DNA of 63,476 nucleotides, from NCBI RefSeq assembly GCF_000980875.1, contig NZ_LAYO01000094.1, positions 1 through 63,476 of the forward strand, written 5' to 3'. Shown here in pieces: positions 31,677-40,901 of the stretch. This DNA is from Leucobacter sp. Ag1 (lineage in GTDB: Bacteria > Actinomycetota > Actinomycetes > Actinomycetales > Microbacteriaceae). The notes below the pieces were generated by a model, which was not told the origin of the DNA, made no database searches, and was given only the letters and a program-made list of their open reading frames with translations. Position numbers and translations under genes: made by a program. Within the stretch, counting starts at the first letter, position 1, and the number at the start of each line of letters is the position of its first letter.

Positions 31677-33118
31677 GCAGTGACCTCCTCGGTCATGGCG
31701 TCGGAGGCGGGCGCGAACTCCGCACCGAGCCGGTCGCCGAGCGCCTGGAGGCCGGCGGCGTTGGAGGACTTCACGAGCACCGTGTCGCCCGGCCGCAGGC
31801 CGGACTTCAGGTAGTCGAATGCGTCGTCGGCGGAGTCGAAGAGCACGCTCTCGCCGTCCCAGGAGCCCTCGTTGATGGCCGAGATGTGCAGGCGGCGCGC
31901 ATCAGCACCCACCACCACGAGCTCGGAGATGCCGAGGCGCACGACCTGGAGGCCGATGCGATCGTGCTCGTCCCCCGCGAGCTCGCCGAGCTCGCTCATG
32001 GCGCCGAGCACCGCGACCGAGCGCGCGTCGGGACGCCGCACCTGCGCGAGCGTGCGCAGCGCGGCGCTCATCGAGTCGGGGCTCGCGTTGTAGGCGTCGT
32101 TGATGATCGTGATGCCGTCGCGCCCGCCGAGCACCTCCATGCGGCCGGGAGCCGCGACGACCGCGGCCTCGAGCGTCTCGACGACGGCATCGAGGTCGAG
32201 ACCGAGCTCGAGCCCGACCGTCGCCGCGGCGAGGGCGTTCATGACGTGGTGCTCACCGAGCACGCGGAAACGCACCGGGCGCGATGCGCCGTCGGCGTGG
32301 AGGGTGAAGCGGGTGCCGCTCGCGTCCCCGACGATGTCGCTCGCGCGCACGTCGGCGGCCTCGGACTGGCCGAACCAGCGCACGCGCGCCTCGGTCAGCT
32401 CGGCCATGCGGGCGACCCGCGGGTCGTCGCGGTTGAGCACCGCGACGCCGGTCGCGTCGAGCGCGCGCACCATCTCGCTCTTGGTGCGGAACGTGGTCTC
32501 GATCCCGCCGAAACCGCCCGCGTGGGCGAGCCCGACGGTCAGCACGACGCCGATGTGCGGCTGCGCCATGTCGGTGAGGCGCGTGATCTCGCCCTCGGCG
32601 CTCGCCCCCATCTCGGCGACGAGCGTCTCGGTGCCGGCCTCGACGCGGAGCATCGTGAGCGGGCCGCCGACCTCGTTGTTGAACGACTTCGCCGACGCGA
32701 CCGTCGGTCCGAGCCGGTCGGCCATCGCTGCGACGAGGTTCTTCGTGGTGGTCTTGCCGTTGGAACCGGTGATCCCGACGATGCGGAGGCCGCCGGCACC
32801 GCGCACGCGGCGCACCACCTCGGTCGCGAGCGCCCCGAGCGCATCGGTGCTGTCGGCGACGACGATCTGGGGCACGCGGTCATCGACCTCGCGCTCCACC
32901 ACCAGCAGCGCGGCACCGGAGTCGACGGCCTTCGCCGCGAAGCGGTGCCCGTCGGTCTCCTCGCCGCGGCGGGCGAAGAAGATCTGCCCCTCGGTGACCT
33001 CGCGGGAATCGGTCTGGGACTCCCCCGTCACCGCTGTGGCGCCGGTCGCACCCGATGCACCGGGCACCAGGCGTCCGTCGACCGCAGCGGCGATCTCGTC
33101 GAGCGTGAGTTCGATCAC
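31673..33118 (-). CDS. murF: UDP-MurNAc-tripeptide--D-alanyl-D-alanine ligase
   Basis: Adds D-Ala-D-Ala to the tripeptide. The 481-residue Mur ligase has [20 protein letters not shown], the P-loop GSNGKTTT at 118-125, [11 protein letters not shown] and [15 protein letters not shown] at 33118 overlaps the murE stop (GTGA). A Gly/Ala/Thr-rich insert sits near residues 19-33. Confidence 0.97.
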   Translation of the reverse strand: MIELTLDEIAAAVDGRLVPGASGATGATAVTGESQTDSREVTEGQIFFARRGEETDGHRFAAKAVDSGAALLVVEREVDDRVPQIVVADSTDALGALATEVVRRVRGAGGLRIVGITGSNGKTTTKNLVAAMADRLGPTVASAKSFNNEVGGPLTMLRVEAGTETLVAEMGASAEGEITRLTDMAQPHIGVVLTVGLAHAGGFGGIETTFRTKSEMVRALDATGVAVLNRDDPRVARMAELTEARVRWFGQSEAADVRASDIVGDASGTRFTLHADGASRPVRFRVLGEHHVMNALAAATVGLELGLDLDAVVETLEAAVVAAPGRMEVLGGRDGITIINDAYNASPDSMSAALRTLAQVRRPDARSVAVLGAMSELGELAGDEHDRIGLQVVRLGISELVVVGADARRLHISAINEGSWDGESVLFDSADDAFDYLKSGLRPGDTVLVKSSNAAGLQALGDRLGAEFAPASDAMTEEVTA

Positions 33119-34677
33119 TGGAGCAGTCCTGCCTCGCGGAGCGCTCCGCGTACTTCGTCTCGAGCCGAGTACGGGAGGTGCTGCCCGGCTACTTCCTGAT
33201 AGTCCTCGTGCCCGGGACCGGCATACAGAATAACGTCTTCGGGACCCGCGATCGAAATGGCGCGGCGCACGGCCTCGCGCGGATCCGCGACCTCGATGAT
33301 CTCGGCGTGGTTCGCCTCGCGCGCCCCGGCGATGAGCTGGGCGCGGATCGCGGCGGGATCCTCGGTGCGCGGGTGGTAGTCGCAGACGATCAGCACGTCG
33401 CTGCCCGCGGCGGCGATCCGGCCCATCTCTTCACGCTTCGTGGTGTCGCGGTCGCCGTCGGCGCCGAACATGAAGATGATGCGGCCGGGGGCGACCTCGG
33501 CGAGCCCGTCCAGCATGGTCTGGAACGCGCCGGGGGTGTGGCCGTAGTCGACGTAGAAGCGGGGGCCCGGGCCTGCCGGGTTGATCGCTTCGAGACGGCC
33601 CGGGATGTACACCGGGATGAGGCCGTTCTCGAGCCCGGCCTCGACCTGCGCGATGGGGATCCCGGCCTCGTGCAGCATGATCAGCGCGAGCGCGGCGTTC
33701 TCGGCCATGAAGCGGCCGAACACCGGCACGCGGCCTCGGAACCGCGCGCCCTCGGGGCCCTGGAGCACGAAGCTGACGCCGTCGAGGTCCTGACGCGTCA
33801 CCGCGAGGTGCCAATCGGCCTCGACCCCGTACTCGGTCGCGAGCGTCGTGACCGGGATCCTCGACTCGCGCGAGACGCGCACACCGTACGGCGAATCGAC
33901 GACGACCACGCCGCGGGCGGCGTGCTCGGGGGCGAACAGGGCGAGCTTCGCCGCGAAGTAGGACTCCATGTCGCCGAAGTCGTCGAGGTGGTCCTGCGAG
34001 AAGTTGTTGAAGGCCACGACGTCGAAGTGGACGCCGTCGATGCGACGGCGCTCGACCGCGTGCGCCGAGACCTCGAGCGCGATCCCGCGGGCATCCTCCT
34101 CGACCATGCGCGCCAGCAGCCCGTGCAGCTCGGACGCCTCGGGGCTCGTGAGCCCGCTCGTCATCACCGCGTCGCCCACGCGGCGCTCCGCGGTGGAGCT
34201 GAGGCCCGCGGTGATCCCCGCGGCGCGCAGCAGCTCGGCGATCAGGTAGACCACGCTGGTCTTGCCGTTGGTGCCGGTGATGCCGAAGATCTTCGCCCCG
34301 TCGGGCCCGTCGCCCAGGCGCTCGGTGCCGTAGACCGCGGCGGAGACCTCGCCGAGGATCTCGCGCGGGTGCCCGGCCGAGCGGAGCACGGGCAGGCCGG
34401 CCGAAGCGGCGCGCTCGGCACCCGCGTCGTCGGTGAGCACCGCGACCGCACCGCGCTCGGCGGCCGTCGCGGCGAAGTCCGCGCCGTGGTGCTTGGCTCC
34501 CGGCAGACCGACGTAGAGATCCCCCGGCTGCACGTCGCGCGAGTCGATCGAGACGCCCGTGACGGCACAGCCCCCGAGTTCGCCGTCGTGCTCCAGACCG
34601 AAGCGCTCGGCGAGTCGCTCGAGCGGCATCTCGGTCGGATGCGCGGGTCGGATGCTCATCGCACCGTCGGTCGTCAC
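33115..34677 (-). CDS. murE: UDP-MurNAc-L-alanyl-D-glutamate ligase with altered amino-acid specificity motif
   Basis: Adds the third residue of the stem peptide. The 520-residue Mur ligase has DSRDVQPGDLYVGLPG, the P-loop GTNGKT at 135-140, NNFSQDHLDDFGDM, and FMFGADGDRDTTKREEM. The motif that binds the free carboxyl of meso-DAP (DNPR) reads YHPR (residues 434-437), so the enzyme is unlikely to use meso-DAP; this fits organisms with Lys, Orn, homoserine or diaminobutyrate. GTG at 34677 is chosen because GGAG precedes it by 5 bases; the in-frame ATG at 34659 has no such site. Confidence 0.95.
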   Translation of the reverse strand: MTTDGAMSIRPAHPTEMPLERLAERFGLEHDGELGGCAVTGVSIDSRDVQPGDLYVGLPGAKHHGADFAATAAERGAVAVLTDDAGAERAASAGLPVLRSAGHPREILGEVSAAVYGTERLGDGPDGAKIFGITGTNGKTSVVYLIAELLRAAGITAGLSSTAERRVGDAVMTSGLTSPEASELHGLLARMVEEDARGIALEVSAHAVERRRIDGVHFDVVAFNNFSQDHLDDFGDMESYFAAKLALFAPEHAARGVVVVDSPYGVRVSRESRIPVTTLATEYGVEADWHLAVTRQDLDGVSFVLQGPEGARFRGRVPVFGRFMAENAALALIMLHEAGIPIAQVEAGLENGLIPVYIPGRLEAINPAGPGPRFYVDYGHTPGAFQTMLDGLAEVAPGRIIFMFGADGDRDTTKREEMGRIAAAGSDVLIVCDYHPRTEDPAAIRAQLIAGAREANHAEIIEVADPREAVRRAISIAGPEDVILYAGPGHEDYQEVAGQHLPYSARDEVRGALREAGLLQ

Positions 34678-34709
34678 TGGATCTCCATCTCTGCCGCGGG
34701 TCGCGCGGA

Positions 34710-36500
34710 TCAGTAGTCGGTCGGAATGGGCTTGTATGCGCCCTTCGACGGCGGAATGTGGAACGTGCGGATCGTCGCCTCGGCGGCGTTCCGGAAGGCG
34801 GTCATCGCTGCGATGCCGCCGTCTCCCGACGAGGGGAACGCCACCGATGCTACCGCGACGTACTGCGGGTCGTCGGCCGGGAAGATGCCCGCGAACGAGT
34901 GCACGTAGTCGGTGCGGTAGCGGCCCGTCGCCGGGTCCACCTCCTCGGCGGTGCCCGTCTTGCCCGCGATCCGGTAGCCGGGGATCTCGAGGTATGGCTT
35001 GATCCAGCCCTCCTGCACGACCGATTCGAGCATGCCCATCATCGTGCTCGCCGTCTTCTCCGAGACCGCGCGCACGGGCTTGCCGTGATCCGGCTTCTTC
35101 ACGTCGCCGTTCGCCGAGGTGCAGCTCTGCACGAGCGTGGGCGGGATCCGCACGCCGCCGTTCGCGAGCGCCTGGTAGACGCCCGCCGTCTGCACGATGG
35201 TCGACGAGAGACCCTGGCCGAACATCGTGTTGTAGGCCGTCTGGCGGTCCCACTTGTCGGGCGGGTTGAGCAGGCCGGAGTCCTCGAGCGGCATGCCGGC
35301 CTTGGTCGACTGCCCGATGCCGAACTTCTGCAGGTAGCTGTAGCGCACCGCCGGGCTCAATTGGTTGCCGAGCATCGAGATGCCGACGTTCGAGGAGTGC
35401 ACCATGATCCCGTTCAGGGTCCACTGCTCGGGCGGGTGCACGAAGGAGTCGCTGAACTGCACGTTGGGCTCGGGCTCCCAGTGCGACGGCGTGAGGTTCG
35501 GGGTGACCGGCGTCGCCTTGCCCTGATCGATGAGCGCCGAGGCCGTGATGCTCTTGAATGTGGAGCCCGGCTCGTAGGGCGAGGTGAACGAGCGCGCCTC
35601 GCGGTTCGGCGAGCCGTCGACGTTGTTGGGGTCGACCGAGTTGTTCTCGGCCACCGCGACCAGCTCGCCGGTCTTGGCGTTCATGATCACGAGGTAGCCC
35701 CACTCGGCTCCGACGTCGGCGACCTGCTTGTTGATGATCTCCTGCGCCTGCCAGCTCAGGTCGCGGTCGAGGGTCAGCTTGACCGTTCCACCGTTGACGG
35801 CCTGCTGGGTCACCACCACGCTGCCGGGCAGCGCGACGCCGTCAGCCCCGCGCTCGTAGACCTCCGAGCCGTCCTTGCCCGTGAGGCAGGAGTTCTGCGA
35901 GATCTCGATGCCGGCCTGCGGCTTGCCGTCGGAACCGGAGAAACCGACGATGTTGCCCGCGACGGCGCCGCTCGGGTAGACCCGCGAGTAGGCCGTGTCG
36001 AAGGTCAGCCACGGGATGCCGAGATCCTTCAGCTTCTTGAGCGCGACGAGATCGACCGAGCGCTTCACGTAGGCGAAGTCGGACTTCTTGTTCTTCGCGA
36101 GCGCGTCGTCGACGATCTTCTGGATCTCCTCCGGCTTCTGCCCGGTGATCGCACCGATCTCGGCGAAGGCCTCCTTCGAGGTGACCTCCACCGTCGCCGC
36201 GCTGCCCGGCGAGACCGGACGGTAGAAGCGGCCGCCGTTCAGCACCGTGTTCTTCGGCGACAGCTGCACGTCGTAGCGCTCGTCCGTCGTCGCGAAGACA
36301 TCGCCGTTGCGGTCGACGATGTCGCCGCGCACGCTCGGGATCGAGACCGGCACGGCCCGCTTGTCCTTCGCGTCGGCGTTCAGCTTCGGCGCCTGCACCA
36401 CCTGCAGGTCGAAGAGCCGCACGGCGAACACCACCGCGACCACTCCCACGATCAGCAGCGCCAACGCGCGCCGCCTCACGCGGATCCGCCCGTTCCGCAT
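34710..36500 (-). CDS. ftsI: Penicillin-binding protein, FtsI/PbpB class
   Basis: Septal transpeptidase that cross-links peptidoglycan with FtsW. The 596-residue class B PBP has an N-terminal membrane anchor (ALALLIVGVVAVVFAVRLF, residues 12-30), a dimerisation region (RGDIVDRNGDVFATT) and the transpeptidase domain. The active site is STFK (Ser313-Lys316), then SSN (369-371) and KTGT (514-517). ATG at 36500. The gene is 28 bp downstream of the ftsL-like gene. Confidence 0.96.
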   Translation of the reverse strand: MRNGRIRVRRRALALLIVGVVAVVFAVRLFDLQVVQAPKLNADAKDKRAVPVSIPSVRGDIVDRNGDVFATTDERYDVQLSPKNTVLNGGRFYRPVSPGSAATVEVTSKEAFAEIGAITGQKPEEIQKIVDDALAKNKKSDFAYVKRSVDLVALKKLKDLGIPWLTFDTAYSRVYPSGAVAGNIVGFSGSDGKPQAGIEISQNSCLTGKDGSEVYERGADGVALPGSVVVTQQAVNGGTVKLTLDRDLSWQAQEIINKQVADVGAEWGYLVIMNAKTGELVAVAENNSVDPNNVDGSPNREARSFTSPYEPGSTFKSITASALIDQGKATPVTPNLTPSHWEPEPNVQFSDSFVHPPEQWTLNGIMVHSSNVGISMLGNQLSPAVRYSYLQKFGIGQSTKAGMPLEDSGLLNPPDKWDRQTAYNTMFGQGLSSTIVQTAGVYQALANGGVRIPPTLVQSCTSANGDVKKPDHGKPVRAVSEKTASTMMGMLESVVQEGWIKPYLEIPGYRIAGKTGTAEEVDPATGRYRTDYVHSFAGIFPADDPQYVAVASVAFPSSGDGGIAAMTAFRNAAEATIRTFHIPPSKGAYKPIPTDY

Positions 36501-36528
36501 GGACCCTCCTCGTTCGCCCGCGAGACGA

Positions 36529-37125
36529 CTAGTGAGTATCCGGCGCGGGCAGCTTGCCCTTCCACGCTACCGGCGTGGTCGCGAAGTTCCCTGAGGCCGC
36601 TCCGGGCTGGGCGGCATTGCGCGAGACGAGCAGACCCTTCGCATCGACGACCGGCATCGACTCGAGCGTCGCGTTCGGCACCGTGTTCTTCAGCGGTTCG
36701 CTGGTGCGGGTCTCGAGTGAGCCGAGCACCGCGCCGCTGCTGAGCCGCAGGGTGGCCGGCTGCGAGTTCTGCACCATGCCGAGCGCAGTGGCGTTCTCGG
36801 CGAGGTTCTGCGGGGACGACAGCTTCTCGAGGTTCTGCTTGAGCACGCTCTGCACGCGGCCCAGATCGCGCTCCTCGACCTGCAGCGCGCGCACCTCGTA
36901 GGCCCCCTGGGAGACCAGGATGCTCAGTCCGAGCTGCGCCGCCATGATCGCGAGGATTACCCCGACCGCGGTGAGCGCGCCGGCCATGACGCGCGGCCTG
37001 CGCCGAGCGGCGGGACGAGGCGCCTCCGCGGGACGCAGGGGCCGGACCGGTGCCGGGCGCGCGGGTGCGGGCGCGGCGAAGCCGCTCAGCAGCTCGTCGC
37101 GGTCGAGAGGGACCGTCGAGTTCAT
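36529..37125 (-). CDS. ftsL: FtsL-like divisome membrane protein
   Basis: A 198-residue bitopic protein with a basic, Pro/Ala-rich cytoplasmic N-terminus, one membrane segment (about residues 47-70) and a coiled-coil region (LQVEERDLGRVQSVLKQNLE) typical of FtsL. The external part is longer than in model bacteria. Its place between rsmH and ftsI is the FtsL position. ATG at 37125 shares one base with the rsmH stop (TGATG). Sequence identity to classic FtsL is low, so the name rests mainly on topology and synteny. Confidence 0.85.
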   Translation of the reverse strand: MNSTVPLDRDELLSGFAAPAPARPAPVRPLRPAEAPRPAARRRPRVMAGALTAVGVILAIMAAQLGLSILVSQGAYEVRALQVEERDLGRVQSVLKQNLEKLSSPQNLAENATALGMVQNSQPATLRLSSGAVLGSLETRTSEPLKNTVPNATLESMPVVDAKGLLVSRNAAQPGAASGNFATTPVAWKGKLPAPDTH

Positions 37126-38111
37126 CAGATCTCCCTGGCTCGTTCGGCAGCACGGAGGCGCACGGGGATGGCGCGCGGGTTGCGCTCGCGTTCTTCGGTG
37201 TCGGCGAGTTCGGCGCCGCGGGTCAGCAGGCGGAACTCGGGACGGTGCTCGGGCAGTTCGACCGGTAGGCCGGCCGGCGCCGTGGATCGGCTGCGACGCA
37301 CGAGCTCGCGTTTCACCAGGCGGTCCTCGAGGGACTGGTACGACATGATCACGGCACGGCCGCCGACGGCGAGCAGGTCGAGCGCGGCGGGGATCGCCCG
37401 CTCGAGCACCGAGAGTTCGCCGTTCACCTCGATGCGCAGCGCCTGGAAGACGCGCTTCGCCGGGTGCCGCTGGTTGCGGACCGCCGCCGGAGTCGCTTCC
37501 TGCAGCACGTCGACGAGCTCCCCGCTGCGCATGATCGGGCCGTTCGCGCGGGCCGCGACGATCGCCCGGGCGTAGCGCGCGGCGAGCGGTTCCTCGCCGT
37601 AGCGCTCGAAGATCGCTCGCAGGCGCCCCTCCGACGCGGTCGCGAGGATCTCGAACGCGGTCACCCCGCGTTCCTGATCCATGCGCATGTCGAGCGGTGC
37701 GTCCTGCGCGTAGGCGAAGCCGCGATCGGCATCGTCGAGCTGCAGCGACGAGACGCCCAGATCGAACAGCACGCCGTCGATCCGGTCGAAGCCGGCGCCG
37801 CGCACCGCCTCCGCGATCTCGTCGTAGACCGCGTGGACCAGGATCGCGCGATCGCCGAAGCGCTCCAGCCGGCGCCCCGCGAGCGCGAGCGCCTCGGTGT
37901 CGCGGTCGAGCCCGATCAGCGTCAGCTCGGGGTGCGCCTCGAGCATCGCCTCGCTGTGGCCGCCCATGCCGAGCGTGGCGTCGACGACCACGGCGCCCGG
38001 GCGCTCGATGGCCGGCGCCAGCAGTTCGAGGCAGCGATCGAGCAGCACCGGGGTGTGCAGCGCGCCGGGATCCCGGGGATCTGCGGACGCGTCGCGTGCG
38101 GTGTCGTTCAT
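37125..38111 (-). CDS. rsmH: 16S rRNA (cytosine(1402)-N(4))-methyltransferase
   Basis: SAM-dependent methyltransferase acting on 16S rRNA. The 328-residue protein has [13 protein letters not shown], the SAM motif [51 protein letters not shown] and a C-terminal [17 protein letters not shown] at 38111 is chosen for its GAGG site 10 bases upstream; an in-frame ATG at 38183 would add 24 residues without homology. Confidence 0.95.
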   Translation of the reverse strand: MNDTARDASADPRDPGALHTPVLLDRCLELLAPAIERPGAVVVDATLGMGGHSEAMLEAHPELTLIGLDRDTEALALAGRRLERFGDRAILVHAVYDEIAEAVRGAGFDRIDGVLFDLGVSSLQLDDADRGFAYAQDAPLDMRMDQERGVTAFEILATASEGRLRAIFERYGEEPLAARYARAIVAARANGPIMRSGELVDVLQEATPAAVRNQRHPAKRVFQALRIEVNGELSVLERAIPAALDLLAVGGRAVIMSYQSLEDRLVKRELVRRSRSTAPAGLPVELPEHRPEFRLLTRGAELADTEERERNPRAIPVRLRAAERAREI

Positions 38112-38280
38112 GGCGGTGGCCTCACGTGTGGCTTCGGTGTGGTCGGACGGGTCGTGGTTCGCGCGGAAGTCTGCTGCGTTCATGGTGCTCGGGCCGGTCC
38201 GGGACCCCCGGTTCTCCGTCAGCCCACCTGTCGCCGGGGAAGTGCGACAGGGCGGTAGACGAAGAGCCGCGGGCACCGGG

Positions 38281-38712
38281 TCAGAACATGCCCGGGATCA
38301 CCTCCTCCTCGATCTGCGAGAAGGCGGACTCCTGCTCAGCCAGGTATCGCTGCCAGGCCTCGGCGTCCCAGATCTCGGCGCGGCTGCCCGCACCGATCAC
38401 GGCGAGGTCGCGGTCGAGACCGGCGTACTCGCGCAGCGCCTGCGGGATCGTCACGCGGTTCTGCTTGTCGGGCGTCTCCGCGTGCGCTCCCGAGAGGAAG
38501 ACGCGCAGGTAGTCGCGGCCCTGCTTCGAGGTGATCGGCGCCTGACGGATCCGATCGTGCATGTCGGCGAACTCCTGCTCGCTGAACACGTAGAGGCAGT
38601 GCTCCTGACCACGGGTGATCACCAGACCGTCCGCGAGCTCCGTGCGGAACTTCGCGGGCAGGATGAGGCGGCCCTTGTCGTCCAGTTTCGGTGTGAAAGT
38701 ACCGAGGAACAT
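38281..38712 (-). CDS. mraZ: Transcriptional regulator MraZ
   Basis: AbrB-fold DNA-binding protein that controls its own operon. The 143-residue protein has two MraZ repeats ([20 protein letters not shown] and [20 protein letters not shown]). ATG at 38712 follows AGGAGGTGACCCC. It is the first gene of the dcw cluster, followed by rsmH after a 169-bp gap. The operator boxes lie about 35-60 bp upstream of its start. Confidence 0.97.
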   Translation of the reverse strand: MFLGTFTPKLDDKGRLILPAKFRTELADGLVITRGQEHCLYVFSEQEFADMHDRIRQAPITSKQGRDYLRVFLSGAHAETPDKQNRVTIPQALREYAGLDRDLAVIGAGSRAEIWDAEAWQRYLAEQESAFSQIEEEVIPGMF

Positions 38713-38745
38713 GGGGTCACCTCCTCCCTGCGGGGTCCGGGTGCT

Positions 38746-38770
38746 CCCACAGTACTCCACTTTCCTCCAC
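38746..38770 (-). promoter_or_regulatory. MraZ operator (three direct repeats, 10-bp period)
   Basis: On the minus strand GTGGA, GTGGA and GTGGG occur at 38766-38770, 38756-38760 and 38746-38750, each separated by five bases. Direct repeats of this type with a one-turn period are the known MraZ binding site upstream of mraZ in many bacteria. Confidence 0.75.
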
Positions 38771-38934
38771 TTCCCTCAGATTTATTCCCGAGTTCCCCAG
38801 GTTTCTGTGCGAAGTTCGGCGGGATCGGTGGGATCATCACGATCCTGAGCCAAGAAGGTCGCGCCCCCGCCCGCACGATTCCGGCCCCGACTCTGTCGAT
38901 GCCGGGCGCGCTCCCGTCGCGAATGCGTCTCCCA

Positions 38935-38954
38935 GATCCGCGGAAACACGCGGA
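38935..38954. repeat. 20-bp repeat with inverted arms, copy 1
   Basis: GATCCGCGGAAACACGCGGA: TCCGCG and CGCGGA are reverse complements around the six bases GAAACA. An identical 20-mer occurs at 50055-50074. In this copy the arms extend by one more pair (A with T). Confidence 0.7.
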
Positions 38955-38999
38955 TTCACCGTCGCTTCGGTTCCGCTTCAGGCTCGCCGCGAAGTCGGA

Positions 39000-39048
39000 G
39001 TGGAGCGAAGTGGAGCGAGTGGAGGGGTGCGGGGTGGAGCGCGGTGGA
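39000..39048 (+). repeat. Array of five GTGGA boxes
   Basis: GTGGA (mostly GTGGAGCG) starts at 39000, 39010, 39019, 39034 and 39044, giving steps of 10, 9, 15 and 10 bases. Sequence and spacing resemble the MraZ boxes near mraZ but on the opposite strand. It may be a second MraZ site or simple repeat expansion. Confidence 0.6.
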
Positions 39049-39171
39049 GCGGCGCACAGCGGGGGCACTCGCCCGTCGAAGGAGATCCGCGTTCAGAAGG
39101 ACGATCTCGGCGCAACGCTCCTTCCGAACCCGGATGTCCTGCCGAACGCGAACCCGGCCCGGGCACAGCAA

Positions 39172-39199
39172 AAGACCGCGGTCACCCGACCGCGGTCTT
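39172..39199 (-). terminator. Terminator for the DUF3040 gene
   Basis: AAGACCGCGGTC and GACCGCGGTCTT form a perfect 12-bp stem with loop ACCC. On the minus strand the stem runs into TTTTG. It lies about 50 bp after the stop of the gene at 39248-39634. Confidence 0.75.
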
Positions 39200-39247
39200 C
39201 TCCATCTGCTTCGGCCTACGCCGTGGGCCGACGCTGCGCGTCGCGAG

Positions 39248-39634
39248 CTACCGCTCGCCCTCCATACGCTCGTCCCAACGGCGCTCGAGGCGCTCGTTCA
39301 TGTTCGAACGGCGTCCGCCGGAGTGGGCGCGCCCGCCGGCCGCGACCGGCTCGTGCACCTCGCCCGGCTCGGCCGGGGTGCGTCGGGTCAGCGCGAGAAC
39401 CGCGCCGCCCAGCATCACGACGAAGCCGACGAGGCCCAGCCACAGCTGCGATCCTGCGACGGCGCCGATGAGCACGCCGACCCCGACGAGCACGACGATG
39501 ATGCCGAGCACCAACGACCGCAGGTCGACCCGACGACGCTCACCCGTGGAAGCCGACATCACGTCGGCTTCGCTCTGGTACAGCCGCCGCTCCATCTCGT
39601 CGAGCAGCCGCTGCTCATGCTCGGACAGTGCCAC
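39248..39634 (-). CDS. DUF3040 small membrane protein
   Basis: The 128-residue protein starts with MALSEHEQRLLDEMERRLYQ, the DUF3040 signature, followed by two hydrophobic segments (about 41-60 and 65-82) and a charged C-terminus (RRSNMNERLERRWDERMEGE). A Rv2169c-like gene sits near mraZ in mycobacteria as well. The function is unknown. GTG at 39634 is the start. Confidence 0.87.
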   Translation of the reverse strand: MALSEHEQRLLDEMERRLYQSEADVMSASTGERRRVDLRSLVLGIIVVLVGVGVLIGAVAGSQLWLGLVGFVVMLGGAVLALTRRTPAEPGEVHEPVAAGGRAHSGGRRSNMNERLERRWDERMEGER

Positions 39635-39705
39635 GTCCGCCTCCTCGATCGATCCGGAATTCTTCCCTCGATTCTACGCCGCACGCGGACGGCTAGGCTA
39701 GCTGC

Positions 39706-40857
39706 GTGCACGAAACCATCCGACTTGCAGGCCTCGTACAGGAGCGGATCGGCGATGTGCTCGCCGATCACCGTCAGCAGCTCGAGGCCCTCGGCCCCGA
39801 CGCGATCCCGCTGCTCGACGAAGCCGCCGATTACCTGGCCGGCGGCAAGCGACTGCGCGCCCAGTTCTGCGTGCTCGGTGCCCGATCCGTCGGTCGTGTC
39901 GACTTCGACGACGCCGACGAATCCGAGACGGACGGTGTCGCCCCGGGCGCGGCGAGCCCTGTTCTCGGCCCCGATGCCGACCGGATCCTGGACGCCGCCT
40001 GTGCGTTGGAGCTGTTCCACGCCGCCGCGCTGATCCACGACGACGTCATCGACCGGTCCGATACGCGCCGCGGTCGCCCGTCGGCGCACCGCCACTTCGC
40101 GGGCCTGCACGAGGACGCCGATTACCGCGGCGACGCGGACCACTTCGGCCTCGCCGGCGCGATCCTGCTCGGCGATCTGCTGCAGTCCTGGTCGGACGAG
40201 CTGATGCAGCGCGCCTGTGACGCGACCGATGATCGCGCCGCGGCGCGGGCCGCGCGCGAGCACTTCAATCGCATGCGCAGCGAGGTCGCCGTCGGCCAGT
40301 ACCTCGACGTGCTCGAGGAGCAGCGTCCCGCCGCCGCGCCCGAAGCCGAGCAGCTCGAGCGCTCCACGCGCGTGCTCGTCTACAAGTCGGCGAAGTACAG
40401 CGTCGAGGCTCCCCTGCTGATCGGCGCCGCGCTGTTCGGGGCCGATGAGGAGCAGGAGCAGTCGCTCGCCGAGTTCGGACTGCCCGTCGGGGTCGCCTTC
40501 CAGCTGCGCGACGACGTGCTCGGCGTGTTCGGCGACGCGGAGGTCACCGGCAAGCCTGCGGGCGACGATCTCGCCGAGGGCAAGCGCACCGTGCTCGTGA
40601 CGCTCGCGCGCGAGGCCCTGCCGAACACTCAGCGCCGGGTGTTCGACGATATGTTCGGCGATCCCGAGCTGGACGACGAGCAGGTGGAGATGCTGCAGCG
40701 GACCATCCGCGACAGCGGCGCGCTCGACCGGGTCGAGGAGATGATCACGCGCAACCTGGACCGGGCGACGCAGTCGCTCGCCGCCGCGCCGATCAACGCC
40801 GATGCCAAGGCGCGTCTCGGGTCGCTCGCCGACCGTTCGGGTCGACGCGCCTTCTGA
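39706..40857 (+). CDS. Polyprenyl (geranylgeranyl-type) diphosphate synthase
   Basis: Condenses isopentenyl diphosphate with allylic diphosphates. The 383-residue protein has GGKRLRAQ, the first Asp-rich motif DDVID (112-116) and the second site RDDVLGVFGD (from 268). The spacing matches IdsA-type GGPP synthases of actinobacteria. Product chain length is not certain. A GTG start close to 39706 sits next to a TAGGCTAG stretch, so a leaderless transcript is possible. It converges on the Rv2175c-like gene. Confidence 0.93.
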   Translation: MHETIRLAGLVQERIGDVLADHRQQLEALGPDAIPLLDEAADYLAGGKRLRAQFCVLGARSVGRVDFDDADESETDGVAPGAASPVLGPDADRILDAACALELFHAAALIHDDVIDRSDTRRGRPSAHRHFAGLHEDADYRGDADHFGLAGAILLGDLLQSWSDELMQRACDATDDRAAARAAREHFNRMRSEVAVGQYLDVLEEQRPAAAPEAEQLERSTRVLVYKSAKYSVEAPLLIGAALFGADEEQEQSLAEFGLPVGVAFQLRDDVLGVFGDAEVTGKPAGDDLAEGKRTVLVTLAREALPNTQRRVFDDMFGDPELDDEQVEMLQRTIRDSGALDRVEEMITRNLDRATQSLAAAPINADAKARLGSLADRSGRRAF

Positions 40858-40901
40858 GCGGCCGGCTCCGGCTCTCCCGGCCCCGGCCCGTCAGCGTCCC
40901 G

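Larger units (their letters stand above)
38713..39247. other. 535-bp intergenic region upstream of mraZ
   Basis: The longest non-coding stretch in the window. From mraZ outwards it holds the three-box MraZ operator, a short AT-richer stretch (TTTATTCCC near 38780), the 20-bp inverted repeat at 38935-38954, the GTGGA array at 39000-39048, a hairpin with arms GTTCAGAAGGA (39091-39101) and TCCTTCCGAAC (39119-39129, one mismatch), and the terminator at 39172-39199. Short frames here show no protein character. Confidence 0.7.

Noticed and set aside
38995-39055. CRISPR-like array
   Set aside because: The repeat unit is only 5-8 bases and the spacing is 9-15 bases; there are no cas genes.
38956-39171. 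A small protein encoded upstream of mraZ on the minus strand
   Set aside because: The frame translates the GTGGA array and flanks into Arg/Leu/Pro-rich sequence; there is no ribosome site and it overlaps repeats.
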